Source: Oligoflexia bacterium (GTDB lineage: Bacteria; Bdellovibrionota; Bdellovibrionia; JABDDW01). Taken from it: 64,000 nt of DNA. Shown here one piece after another: positions 24,681-33,350 of the stretch; within the stretch, counting starts at the first letter, position 1, and each line of letters begins with the position of its first letter. The stretch lies in contig JADJXN010000002.1 in assembly GCA_016715815.1 (NCBI GenBank), positions 248,001 through 312,000 on the forward strand. The letters are read 5' to 3'. The notes under the pieces are model-generated. The model saw only the letters and a list, made by a program, of their open reading frames with translations. It was not told where the DNA came from and searched no databases. Both the position numbers and the translations under genes were made by a program.

Positions 24681-25516
24681 CAATAAAACCCAATTATTAC
24701 TAAACTTATAATAAGTGTTAAAAGTGTAATGGGCGTTATTTCCCATAAAATAAATTTTTCTTCTTGATCAAGTCTAAGTTTGTAAAAAAATCCAAACAAG
24801 ATTGTTCCTATTGTATTTATTAAAACCGCTTTTAAATAAATATCCCAAGAGGTTGCGCCCAAAAACACCACAGAAAACAACATTAACCAAACAGCCTTAT
24901 CAAATTGATTGGACAGCTTAATTCTACTCTCCACTTTTGAAAAAAAACCCTCTCCAACAATATGCTCAATGCTAATAAACCATAAAAGACCAAGTACAAT
25001 AAAAACAGGGAACTGTTTAAAAATAAGTGGCCCTTTATCTTGTTGATATTTAAGAATTTCGGCTACCTGATCCTGTCCCGTTGTTCCAACAATAACAAAT
25101 ATAAAAATAGCCAAAGGAACAACAATGGCCATGCTTTTTTCAACCCTCACATTATCGATTGGCGTTTTTGCAATTAGTCCTTTTATAAATCCAAGAAGAT
25201 TTGCCAACGTCCAAAGCGCTAAAAATACCCACATAGAATGCTTTGGATTCCAATAAATATCGCCGACAACATTGGGAATAAGTGTTATCGCTAAAATAAT
25301 TGGGATTCTTGGGATCAGATTTATTAGAGCCTCTTTATGGCTTGTACTTGCCCTTAAGTAACTAAGAAATATTTCTTTTAACTTTATAGAAATGGTTTTC
25401 TTAAATCTTATTTTTGAAAAAAGCATTTCCTCTACATTGTAATTAATTATGGCGGCCATGTATGTGGCCCCATAACATAAAACAAAAACCCACAAACCCT
25501 TAAAAAAGCTTTCCAT
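24680..25516 (-). CDS. diverged NuoH-like membrane protein (H')
   Basis: A 278-residue protein with about eight predicted helices, the same count as NuoH (384 residues). Alignment by eye pairs F-K-Q-F-P-V-F-I-V-L-G-L-L-W-F-I-S-I-E with F-F-Q-P-L-A-F-I-L-F-L-T-A-T-F-A-E before the E-T-N-R loop, and K-L-R-L-D-Q-E with R-F-R-Y-D-Q-L near the C-terminus. The quinone-site motifs G-P-N-R-V-G-P and E-T-N-R-L-P-F-D are gone, so quinone reduction is not expected. Its start shares one base with the A' stop. Confidence 0.65.
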   Translation of the reverse strand: MESFFKGLWVFVLCYGATYMAAIINYNVEEMLFSKIRFKKTISIKLKEIFLSYLRASTSHKEALINLIPRIPIILAITLIPNVVGDIYWNPKHSMWVFLALWTLANLLGFIKGLIAKTPIDNVRVEKSMAIVVPLAIFIFVIVGTTGQDQVAEILKYQQDKGPLIFKQFPVFIVLGLLWFISIEHIVGEGFFSKVESRIKLSNQFDKAVWLMLFSVVFLGATSWDIYLKAVLINTIGTILFGFFYKLRLDQEEKFILWEITPITLLTLIISLVIIGFY

Positions 25517-25818
25517 CAGTGCTGCACCATTTTCTTAAAGTACATGTAGCCTATAAAAAAACTCACACAAGGATAAATTAGGGTGAAATATATAAAATCC
25601 CCATGCCCCTGATCTGAAATTTCTTTGGCAATATTAAGCCCAATAATACCTATGCTTATTAGAGACAAAAAAAGCAGCGGCAAAATAAAAGACATTGATA
25701 AAACTGTTTTTTCTTTATTTAAGTGCCTTTGCTTTGGGCGGCCCATTTTATTAGAAAGAGCTAGTGGCAGCGCAACGCAGAACAAATAAATCCCTAGAAA
25801 AAACCCTAATATAGACAT
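25516..25818 (-). CDS. diverged NuoA-like membrane protein (A'), first gene of the 14-gene run
   Basis: A 100-residue protein with three predicted helices, like NuoA. The gap between helices 1 and 2 is a basic loop (R-P-K-Q-R-H-L-N-K-E-K), and the last helix F-F-I-G-Y-M-Y-F-K-K-M lines up with L-T-F-G-L-F-Y-V-W-K-A of NuoA. The NuoA loop P-Y-E-C-G and the acidic F-D-I-E pair are missing. No Shine-Dalgarno precedes the ATG at 25818, and a good sigma70-type promoter ends 7 nt before it, so the message may be leaderless. Confidence 0.6.
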   Translation of the reverse strand: MSILGFFLGIYLFCVALPLALSNKMGRPKQRHLNKEKTVLSMSFILPLLFLSLISIGIIGLNIAKEISDQGHGDFIYFTLIYPCVSFFIGYMYFKKMVQH

Positions 25819-25819
25819 A

Positions 25820-25849
25820 TTGTAAATTAACCCTATCTTTTCATATATT
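25820..25849 (+). promoter_or_regulatory. putative promoter of mfd
   Basis: TTGTAA (25820-25825, 4 of 6) and TATATT (25844-25849, 5 of 6) are spaced by 18 nt. The expected start of transcription near 25856 leaves a short leader containing GGAGAG before the TTG at 25875, which supports that start over the earlier TTG at 25857. Confidence 0.4.
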
Positions 25850-25855
25850 TGTCAA
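25826..25855 (-). promoter_or_regulatory. putative sigma70-type promoter of the A'-to-nuoN operon
   Basis: On the minus strand a perfect TTGACA (25855-25850) is followed after 18 nt by GTTAAT (25831-25826, 4 of 6 matches to TATAAT). Transcription would begin about 7 nt further on, at or next to the ATG at 25818, implying a leaderless or near-leaderless transcript. Confidence 0.45.
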
Positions 25856-25874
25856 TTTGAAATGGAGAGCGTTT

Positions 25875-28800
25875 TTGAATTTTAGCCCCTTTTTGTCCTC
25901 TCTTTCAAGAGCCATAGAGATAAATCAGTGGCCTATTTATGTTTCCGGCTCCACCACAAGTCTTTTTGCTGCCTATTTTTTAGGCGCAAGGCCCCTCATA
26001 AAAACCAATCAGCCGCTTGCCGTTGTTGTTGCTAACGAAAAGATTGCACAAAATTTAATTTCTGATTTAAGTGCCTTCGCCCCCGATCTAACTCCTCAGT
26101 TTTGCCCAGCCTTCGACGAAAGCCCTTACTCCGGACTTTACCCAAGCGCTTATTCAGTGGCTAGGCGCTGCGCTTTTTTGTGGCGCGCATTATCGCCTCA
26201 AAAAAGCGATATTTTTATTTTTACCATTGAATCTGTCCTTCAAAAAACTCTTCCTATTACCATCTTTAAATCTTTTATTGTTGAGCTGTCCAAAAATGAA
26301 AGCGTTTTACAAAATATTCTTATAGAACAGCTTATTGGCTCCGGCTATGAAAGCGCGCCCATTGTTGAAGATGTTGGCAGCTTTTCGCTGCGCGGTGATA
26401 TTTTAGATATTTATTCTCCAAACTATTCCCATCCCATCCGGATTGAATTTTTTGGCGACACGATCGAATCCATCAGGCATTTTGATGTTTCCTCGCAAGG
26501 CTCTCTGGAGCAAATTGAGCGCGTCACTATTATTCCTTGTCGGGAAATTCTTTTCTCAAAAGAAAACACGCCTCTATTTAGTGAAAACATAAAAAATTAC
26601 TGCGATGAGAATGGAATTAAAAAGCAAAAGCGTGATCAATTTTTGACACCCATTAAAGAGGGGGTTTTTTCTCGGCTTATTGATTTTTGGCTACCTGCAG
26701 CTTATGAAAAGCCCGCCTCCGTGATTTCATTTTTTAATACAGCGCCTATTTTATTTTTTTTAGATGATTTATCCATCACTCAAGCCGCCGACACATTTCT
26801 CGCAAATCTGAAAGAAGACTACAAAAAACAGCTTAAAGAAGGGGACGTGGTTTGTAATTATAAAGATCTCTATCAGAGCCTTGAGCTTTTTAAAAATGAT
26901 ATTAAAAATGCCGTTTATATAAATGATGTTAATGATGCTGCTCTTAAAAGTATTGATGTCACAAGCCTTAATCTTTCCGATTTTACTACAGTGGTCAGAG
27001 CCTCTAGAGAGGCAAAAAAAGATTTTATTTTAACTTCTACCGAAAAACTTAATATTTGGGTTAATGACCAAAAAAAGTGTTTTATCTTTTCGGGCACACA
27101 AACCCAGGCACAACGTCTTGAGCATTTATTTTCGTCTCACGGCCTTGTTTGTAAAATTATTTCGGATGAAAAAGATATTTATTCTGAATCAAATGCAGGC
27201 GTTTATCTTGTTCCTCGCTCTATTAGCTCAAGTCAGCGCCTTGAAGACGAAGCTTATGTGTTCTTAAGGGATGAGGACATTTTTGGCACCAAAACTCATA
27301 AAAATATTAAAAAAACCTCTGGCACTCTTTCACAGCGCACCACCACTTTAAGTTTCGGAGATTTAAACCCGAATGACTATATAGTTCACACTCTTCATGG
27401 AATAGGAATTTATGAGGGGCTTAAAAAAATGCTTGTTCATAATTCTGAAACTGAATTCATTCAGCTAAAGTACCGCGACAATGACAAGCTCTATATTCCC
27501 ATTTATAGAATAGCTCAAATTCAAAAATATTCAGCCCCTGGCGGAAGCGCCACTGTTGATAAATTAGGAACAAATGTTTGGCAAAAAACAAAAATAAAAG
27601 TTAGGAGCGACTTAAAGGAAGTCGCTGCTGAACTTTTATCTTTGTATGCCAAACGCAAAACTCAACAAGGCTTTAGCTTTAGCGCGCCTGATGATCAATT
27701 CAGGCAGTTTGAAGCCTCGTTTCAATTTGATGAAACCCCAGATCAACTAAAGGCGATTGAAGATGTTTTGCAAGACATGCAAAGGACTCAGCCTATGGAC
27801 AGACTTATTTGTGGAGATGTGGGCTTTGGCAAAACTGAAGTGGCCATTCGCGCCGCTTTTAAAGCCGTGCTAGATAAAAAGCAGGTGGCTGTACTAGTTC
27901 CAACAACAATTTTAGCATTTCAACATCACCAAACCTTTACAAAGCGTTTTTCTCAAGAGGCCGTAAGGGTGGCCATGTTAAGTCGTTTTTCAACAACAAC
28001 AGAGACGAAAAATATTTTATCTCAGCTCTCTAGCGGAGCAATAGACATTGTCATTGGCACACACAAGCTTTTATCTAAAGATGTTAGTTTTAAAAATTTA
28101 GGGCTTTTAATTATTGATGAGGAACAAAAATTTGGTGTCACACATAAAGAGAAAATTAAAAAACTAAAAAGCTCAGTTGACGTATTAACTTTAAGCGCGA
28201 CACCCATTCCTAGAACTTTAAACATGGCTCTTATGGGAATTAGAGATTTATCTATTATAAATACTCCTCCAGAGGATCGCCTAAGTATTCGAACATTTAT
28301 AAGCCGCTTTAACCAAGACACTATAAAAAAAGCTGTCACTAATGAGGTTTCCAGGGGTGGACAGGTTTATTTTATTCACAATAAAGTTGGGTCTATTAAT
28401 GAATTTGCAAGCAACATAAAAACGCTTTTACCTAATGTACGCATTAAAATTGCGCACGGCCAAATGCCCAATGAAGAACTTGAGCAAACCATGCTCGCAT
28501 TTTATAACCATGAGTTTGATGTCCTTATTTGCACAACTATTATTGAATCTGGTCTTGATATCCCAAGGGCCAACACAATCATTGTTGATAGAGCTGATAC
28601 TTTTGGCCTTTCTCAACTTTATCAGCTCCGCGGCCGTGTGGGGAGAAGCAAAGAGCGCGCTTATGCTTATCTGCTTATTCCTGAATCAGGAAATATAGAT
28701 AAAATTGCAGCTGAACGCCTTAAAATTTTACATGAACATACGGAATTGGGAGCGGGATTTCAAATTGCACACCATGATCTTGAGCTTAGAGGAAGTGGTA

Positions 28801-29348
28801 ATATTTTAGGAGAGGATCAGTCGGGCCATATTGCGGCCGTTGGATATGAGCTGTATATGGAGTTGTTGGACGAAGCCCTAAAACAAACCAAGGGCGAAGA
28901 GGTTAAAGAAAAAATTGAGCCTGAAATTAATTTGCGATGTGCTGCCTTTATTCCTGATACCTACATTGAAGATATTCGTATTCGATTAGGCTATTATAAG
29001 CTTTTAACAGAAATAAATGATGAATCCGACCTCGACACCATTGAAAAGGAATTGGTGGACCGCTTTGGACAGGTTCCAGAACAAGTTTCTAATCTGTTTG
29101 GCACCATGCTTATTAGAAAGTTATGCCAAGACTTAGGCATAAAAGATATTTCTCTAGGCCCCAAAAATCTTTCCCTTTCTTTTACAAACCAAACGCCAGT
29201 AAAACCTGAAGAGGCCATTAAATTAACTATGAGTGAAAATAAAAAATACTCTTTAACACCTGATCAAAAACTTATCATTCGCTTTTCTAGCTCCAGCTTA
29301 ACTTCTATTATGGAAGAGCTTAGGAATTTAAAAAATAATTTAACTTAA
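25875..29348 (+). CDS. mfd: transcription-repair coupling factor Mfd
   Basis: An 1157-residue Mfd of usual length. Order: UvrB-like N-terminal module, RNA-polymerase-interacting region with V-H-T-L-H-G-I-G-I-Y at about 505, superfamily 2 translocase with Walker A G-D-V-G-F-G-K-T-E (about 645) and I-I-D-E-E-Q (about 745), the TRG region with R-G-R-V-G-R, and the C-terminal TRCF domain. It removes stalled RNA polymerase and recruits UvrA. I prefer the TTG at 25875 because GGAGAG lies 5 nt before it; the frame also has a TTG at 25857 with no ribosome site. The stop overlaps the next convergent gene by TTAA. Confidence 0.95.
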   Translation: MNFSPFLSSLSRAIEINQWPIYVSGSTTSLFAAYFLGARPLIKTNQPLAVVVANEKIAQNLISDLSAFAPDLTPQFCPAFDESPYSGLYPSAYSVARRCAFLWRALSPQKSDIFIFTIESVLQKTLPITIFKSFIVELSKNESVLQNILIEQLIGSGYESAPIVEDVGSFSLRGDILDIYSPNYSHPIRIEFFGDTIESIRHFDVSSQGSLEQIERVTIIPCREILFSKENTPLFSENIKNYCDENGIKKQKRDQFLTPIKEGVFSRLIDFWLPAAYEKPASVISFFNTAPILFFLDDLSITQAADTFLANLKEDYKKQLKEGDVVCNYKDLYQSLELFKNDIKNAVYINDVNDAALKSIDVTSLNLSDFTTVVRASREAKKDFILTSTEKLNIWVNDQKKCFIFSGTQTQAQRLEHLFSSHGLVCKIISDEKDIYSESNAGVYLVPRSISSSQRLEDEAYVFLRDEDIFGTKTHKNIKKTSGTLSQRTTTLSFGDLNPNDYIVHTLHGIGIYEGLKKMLVHNSETEFIQLKYRDNDKLYIPIYRIAQIQKYSAPGGSATVDKLGTNVWQKTKIKVRSDLKEVAAELLSLYAKRKTQQGFSFSAPDDQFRQFEASFQFDETPDQLKAIEDVLQDMQRTQPMDRLICGDVGFGKTEVAIRAAFKAVLDKKQVAVLVPTTILAFQHHQTFTKRFSQEAVRVAMLSRFSTTTETKNILSQLSSGAIDIVIGTHKLLSKDVSFKNLGLLIIDEEQKFGVTHKEKIKKLKSSVDVLTLSATPIPRTLNMALMGIRDLSIINTPPEDRLSIRTFISRFNQDTIKKAVTNEVSRGGQVYFIHNKVGSINEFASNIKTLLPNVRIKIAHGQMPNEELEQTMLAFYNHEFDVLICTTIIESGLDIPRANTIIVDRADTFGLSQLYQLRGRVGRSKERAYAYLLIPESGNIDKIAAERLKILHEHTELGAGFQIAHHDLELRGSGNILGEDQSGHIAAVGYELYMELLDEALKQTKGEEVKEKIEPEINLRCAAFIPDTYIEDIRIRLGYYKLLTEINDESDLDTIEKELVDRFGQVPEQVSNLFGTMLIRKLCQDLGIKDISLGPKNLSLSFTNQTPVKPEEAIKLTMSENKKYSLTPDQKLIIRFSSSSLTSIMEELRNLKNNLT

Positions 29349-30151
29349 AATTCTAATTGAAGACCTGCAAAAAGCTGAAGGGGAGTTGAGAGATCGGGCA
29401 AATTATTTGTTGCCGTCATAAAGCTTCTCATTTCTGCATACAAAAATGTGTTCTCTAATCCAAAATCTTCATAGCCACTTTCATGGGTATCTCTATCAAG
29501 CCAGTCGAGTTGGAATAATGCGCCTAATGCATAATATGGAGCAAAAGCTGAATTTCCGGTTACTGTTAGCCCTTGTTGGGTTTCTGTGTAAAGGCCTGTG
29601 TACATTCCTCCTGCCACATAGGGAACCACATAAGGCTCACCAAATAAATTGTCTAGCGCGTATCTAATCCCAGCCATCACAGGAATAATTGTCAAAGTTG
29701 GGCCGTTTTGAGTATTTGTCGTCGCACTAAAGTAGCCCGAGGTAATTTGTGCTGCAATACTTCCTAAGAAAAAGTTTAGTTTTAAACCAAAGGTGAGCTC
29801 AAAGGCCCCCATTTTATTTTGGTATACATCATCAAAAAGTGTTCCTGCTGAAAATGATGGTTCATAATTTACAGGAATAAATGCCCCCCATTGAAAGCCT
29901 AAAAAACTTCCCCATGTTGAACGCCTTTGTTTATAGGGCACATCTACAAAGTAATCACACTTGCAAAGCTTTTTTCTAAGCGCAATATTACTTTTTTCAA
30001 TTTCTACTGGCTCTTGCCCTGTTTCTTGTATTTGAGCCTTTGGTTCTTCTATTACGGCCTCATCTGGCAAAAGCTCTATCTCTTCTTCTTGGGCGCGCAA
30101 AGAAAGCGAAAATAAAAATAAAACCATAAAGAAATAAATTTTTTTATTCAC
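29345..30151 (-). CDS. predicted outer-membrane beta-barrel protein
   Basis: A 268-residue exported protein of unknown function. A signal peptide (about residues 1-20, ending L-R-A-Q) is followed by an acidic Glu/Pro-rich stretch to about 55, a Cys pair (K-L-C-K-C-D), and then a run of Gly- and aromatic-rich strands such as G-S-F-L-G-F-Q-W-G-A-F. The final residues L-Q-L-E-F end in Phe, as in outer-membrane barrels. Its 3' end overlaps mfd by 4 nt, and its start faces the small gene at 30216. Confidence 0.72.
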   Translation of the reverse strand: MNKKIYFFMVLFLFSLSLRAQEEEIELLPDEAVIEEPKAQIQETGQEPVEIEKSNIALRKKLCKCDYFVDVPYKQRRSTWGSFLGFQWGAFIPVNYEPSFSAGTLFDDVYQNKMGAFELTFGLKLNFFLGSIAAQITSGYFSATTNTQNGPTLTIIPVMAGIRYALDNLFGEPYVVPYVAGGMYTGLYTETQQGLTVTGNSAFAPYYALGALFQLDWLDRDTHESGYEDFGLENTFLYAEMRSFMTATNNLPDLSTPLQLFAGLQLEF

Positions 30152-30215
30152 ATTTAAATATTATCATTTTTAATATTTATAGGTGAGTCTAAGTTTGTGT
30201 CTTTAGACCTTTGTC

Positions 30216-30524
30216 GTGGAGAATACATTGGCCTTTGTAACTGATAATGCATTTGAAATTGAGCTTAATAAAATGATCGCCCTTGCAGACGCAATAAAGC
30301 GCGAGGAAAACGTGCTAATGAGCACCTTTTCTCAAATGCCCCAGAAGGATAAAGTCCAGCATATTTTAAAAATTACAAACTCTATTAAGCAAATTCAATC
30401 CTTTTTAAGCAAATCAAAAACTGATCAGATTTTTAACTCCGGAATTAAGTTTAAAATAGAAAATCTTAAATCTAGGCTTTTTTTAATTCAAACCATGTGG
30501 AAAAAAATCGAGCAAAGGCAGTAG
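30216..30524 (+). CDS. small helical protein, unknown
   Basis: About 102 residues, no signal peptide or membrane helix, with a heptad-like pattern suggesting mostly helical structure (N-x-M-I-A-L-A-D-A-I-K-R; I-T-N-S-I-K-Q-I-Q-S-F-L). I do not recognise a family. Two starts are possible: GTG at 30216 with no clear ribosome site, or TTG at 30228 preceded by GTGGAG at 6 nt, which I consider more likely. It lies between a barrel gene and the end of the atp operon, convergent to atpC with about 30 bp between stops. Confidence 0.55.
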   Translation: MENTLAFVTDNAFEIELNKMIALADAIKREENVLMSTFSQMPQKDKVQHILKITNSIKQIQSFLSKSKTDQIFNSGIKFKIENLKSRLFLIQTMWKKIEQRQ

Positions 30525-30555
30525 CACTTTCTATTTTATATAGGGCTGTAATTTA

Positions 30556-31014
30556 TTAGTGTGTTTTTTGGGATTCAGATGCGCGTTTGTCCGCAGTAAG
30601 AGCGGCGCTGCTCTCTGCCAATTTAATTCTAACAAGAGCGCGCTGAAGCTTTAATTGATATTTAAAGAAATCACTTTGCTCAGTATCCGCGCTTGCAAGC
30701 TTGTTTAAAGCTGCATCTCTTGCAAGCTCTGCCCTTGCCAAATCAATTTCGCTTGGGGCCTCCGCTGTTTCTGCAAGAACAGTTACGCGGTCTTGAGAAA
30801 TTTCAAGATAGCCCCAGCTAATTGCAAATTCACTAAATTGTGTATCACCTGTTTTTTTATATTTTAAAATTCCTGTATCTAAATTTGACATCAACGGCCC
30901 GTGGGTCTCTAAAATATTTAACTCGCCACGCGTTGATGGTACAAAAACCTCTGATACTTCAAGGTCTGTAAATACTTTTTTAGATGGTGTTACAAGTGAT
31001 AAACTTAATGCCAT
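30556..31014 (-). CDS. atpC: ATP synthase epsilon subunit
   Basis: A 152-residue F1 epsilon subunit: N-terminal beta-sandwich (starts L-S-L-S-L-V-T-P, includes T-R-G-E-L-N-I-L-E-T-H-G-P-L) and a C-terminal helical hairpin rich in Ala, Lys and Glu. It is the central-stalk subunit that can inhibit ATP hydrolysis. It follows atpD with a 1-nt gap and ends the leftward F1 operon. A longer-than-minimal tail (about residues 125-152) is strongly charged. Confidence 0.93.
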   Translation of the reverse strand: MALSLSLVTPSKKVFTDLEVSEVFVPSTRGELNILETHGPLMSNLDTGILKYKKTGDTQFSEFAISWGYLEISQDRVTVLAETAEAPSEIDLARAELARDAALNKLASADTEQSDFFKYQLKLQRALVRIKLAESSAALTADKRASESQKTH

Positions 31015-31015
31015 T

Positions 31016-32422
31016 TTAGTATCCTAATTTTTTCGCCTTCTCTACAACATCTTCAATGGTCCCAACCATGTAAAATGCTTGCTCAGGAAGATGATCGTGT
31101 TTTCCTTGCAATATTTCGTCAAAACTTCTGATTGTGTCTTTAATATCAACGTACTTACCAGTTAAACCAGTAAATTGCTCTGCAACAAAGAATGGTTGGC
31201 TTAAAAACTTTTGAATTTTTCTTGCCCTTGCCACCACAAGCCTTTGTTCTTCGGTTAGCTCGTCCATTCCTAAAATAGCAATAATGTCTTGTAGGTCTTT
31301 ATAAGTTTGAAGTGTTTTTTGTACTTCCCTTGCTACTCTATAATGTTCTGCGCCCACAACACCTGGCTCTAAAATTCTAGATGTTGATGCCAGTGGATCA
31401 ACTGCGGGGTAAATTCCAAGCTCTGAAATTTGTCTACTTAAGTTTGTTGTTGCATCCAAATGGGCAAAAGTTGTTGCTGGGGCAGGGTCAGTATAGTCAT
31501 CCGCAGGCACGTACACCGCTTGAACAGATGTAATAGAACCTTTGTTTGTTGTTGTAATCCTCTCTTGAAGCTCTCCCATTTCTGTTGCCAGTGTTGGTTG
31601 GTAACCAACCGCTGAGGGGATTCGCCCTAAAAGAGCTGAAACCTCAGAGCCTGCTTGTGTAAAGCGGAAGATATTATCAACAAATAATAATACGTCTTGC
31701 CTTTCTTCGTCTCGGAAATATTCTGCCACTGTTAGTGCGCTCAAAGCCACTCTTGCGCGCGCTCCTGGCGGCTCATTCATTTGTCCGAAAATAAGTGATG
31801 TTTTTGAAAGAACTCCTGATTCCTTCATCTCCATCCACAAATCATTTCCTTCACGGGTTCTCTCTCCAACCCCTGCAAACACAGAGAAGCCTCCGTGCTC
31901 AGTTGCAATGTTACGTATAAGCTCTTGAATAAGAACGGTTTTGCCAACGCCCGCACCACCGAAGAGACCAATTTTTCCACCTCTTGCGTAAGGAGCTAAT
32001 AAATCAACAACTTTAATTCCTGTCATTAGCATTTGAACTTCTGTTGATTGCTCTTCAAAGGTGGGCGGAAGCCTATGAATAGGGGAGAATTTTTTTGCTC
32101 CTACGGGGCCCGCTTCATCAACAGGCTCACCAACAACATTTAAAATTCTACCCAAGGTTTCTCTGCCAACAGGAACTGATATTTGGTTTCCTGTATCCTT
32201 AACCTTCATTCCTCGCACAAGGCCTTCTGTTGAATCCATTGAAATGGTTCTAACAGTGTTTTCGCCAAGATGCTGAGCAACCTCTAAAACAAGATTGTCT
32301 TGCTTATCATCAATTGCTGGGTTTGTTGTTCTTAAGGCGTTATAAATTTCAGGAAGGTGACTAGAATCAAATTCTACGTCAACAACCGGCCCTAGTACTT
32401 GTTTAATTCTTCCTTCTCTCAT
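31016..32422 (-). CDS. atpD: ATP synthase beta subunit
   Basis: A 468-residue catalytic F1 subunit. Walker A G-G-A-G-V-G-K-T lies at 155-162, the F1 segment G-E-R-T-R-E-G-N-D-L-W just after, Walker B L-L-F-V-D-N-I at about 243-249, and the signature P-A-V-D-P-L-A-S-T-S. It makes ATP on the cytoplasmic F1 head. It follows atpG by 12 nt. Confidence 0.97.
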   Translation of the reverse strand: MREGRIKQVLGPVVDVEFDSSHLPEIYNALRTTNPAIDDKQDNLVLEVAQHLGENTVRTISMDSTEGLVRGMKVKDTGNQISVPVGRETLGRILNVVGEPVDEAGPVGAKKFSPIHRLPPTFEEQSTEVQMLMTGIKVVDLLAPYARGGKIGLFGGAGVGKTVLIQELIRNIATEHGGFSVFAGVGERTREGNDLWMEMKESGVLSKTSLIFGQMNEPPGARARVALSALTVAEYFRDEERQDVLLFVDNIFRFTQAGSEVSALLGRIPSAVGYQPTLATEMGELQERITTTNKGSITSVQAVYVPADDYTDPAPATTFAHLDATTNLSRQISELGIYPAVDPLASTSRILEPGVVGAEHYRVAREVQKTLQTYKDLQDIIAILGMDELTEEQRLVVARARKIQKFLSQPFFVAEQFTGLTGKYVDIKDTIRSFDEILQGKHDHLPEQAFYMVGTIEDVVEKAKKLGY

Positions 32423-32434
32423 ACGTCTCCTCTT

Positions 32435-33340
32435 TTACTTAAGCGCCTCTGCGCCACTGACAATTTCCATTAATTCTTTAGTAATCGCTGCTTGTCTTAA
32501 TTTATTATATGTCAACGTTAATTTTCTTATCATTTGCCCAGCATTTCTTGTTGCATTATCCATAGCGGTCATCCTTGCTCCATGTTCAGAGGCTAAGCTT
32601 TCAAGCATGACTCTATAAACTTGTATTGCAAAGTGCTTGGGCAATAAGCTTTGTAAAATTGCTTCCGCATTAGGCTCAAATTTATAATTGTAGGCCAATA
32701 AAAAATCTGAGCTTGCCTTAATGTCTTTTTCAGAAGCGCCCACCGTTTCTTCTTCCTTTAATGTATCGATTGGTAATAATTTTTCTGAAATAACCTTTTG
32801 GCTAATGGCAGATTTAAATTCATTGTAAACAAATTTAACTTCATCATAATTGCCATCAACAAATTCTTTTACAATTTTTTCTGTTAGCGCTAGCGCCATT
32901 TCATATTTAATTTCAGCAGCTAAGTTGGTTATTGTGTCAACAGGTGTTACGCCGCGTTTTTTAAAAAAGTCTGCGCCACGTCGTCCAATAAATATAAAAT
33001 TAATGGTTTCATATTTATTTTTATATTCCTTATAAAATTTGTCGGCATATTTTAATACGTTGGCATTAAAAGCGCCGCAAAGACCGCGGTCAGAAGTTAA
33101 TAAAACCATTAAAAGTTTTTGAGGCGCTTCGTTTTTTTCAATAAGTGGGTGTTTATACTGTCCACTTAATGCCAAACGTGAAAGTACTGAGTGTACTTTA
33201 TAAGCATATGGGCGCGCATTTAAAATTGCCAGCTGGGATCGACGAAGCTTTGCTGCAGCAACCATCTTCATTGCTTTAGTAATTTGCTGAGTGTTTTTTG
33301 TACTAGATATTCTTTTTCGAATATCCTTTAAGCTTGGCAT
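32435..33340 (-). CDS. atpG: ATP synthase gamma subunit
   Basis: A 301-residue rotor subunit. N-terminal helix M-P-S-L-K-D-I-R-K-R-I-S-S-T-K-N-T-Q-Q-I-T-style motif and C-terminal helix with N-A-T-R-N-A-G and L-T-L-T-Y-N-K-L-R-Q are both diagnostic. I start it at the ATG at 33340; the frame continues 18 codons upstream into the atpA 3' end, but those residues are not gamma-like. It begins 10 nt after atpA. Confidence 0.95.
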   Translation of the reverse strand: MPSLKDIRKRISSTKNTQQITKAMKMVAAAKLRRSQLAILNARPYAYKVHSVLSRLALSGQYKHPLIEKNEAPQKLLMVLLTSDRGLCGAFNANVLKYADKFYKEYKNKYETINFIFIGRRGADFFKKRGVTPVDTITNLAAEIKYEMALALTEKIVKEFVDGNYDEVKFVYNEFKSAISQKVISEKLLPIDTLKEEETVGASEKDIKASSDFLLAYNYKFEPNAEAILQSLLPKHFAIQVYRVMLESLASEHGARMTAMDNATRNAGQMIRKLTLTYNKLRQAAITKELMEIVSGAEALK

Positions 33341-33350
33341 CTCGCTTTCC

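Noticed and set aside
20395..25818. A Mrp (multisubunit Na+/H+ antiporter) operon
   Set aside because: Mrp has a different order and small E, F, G subunits and no H-like gene; the observed order and helix counts fit complex I.
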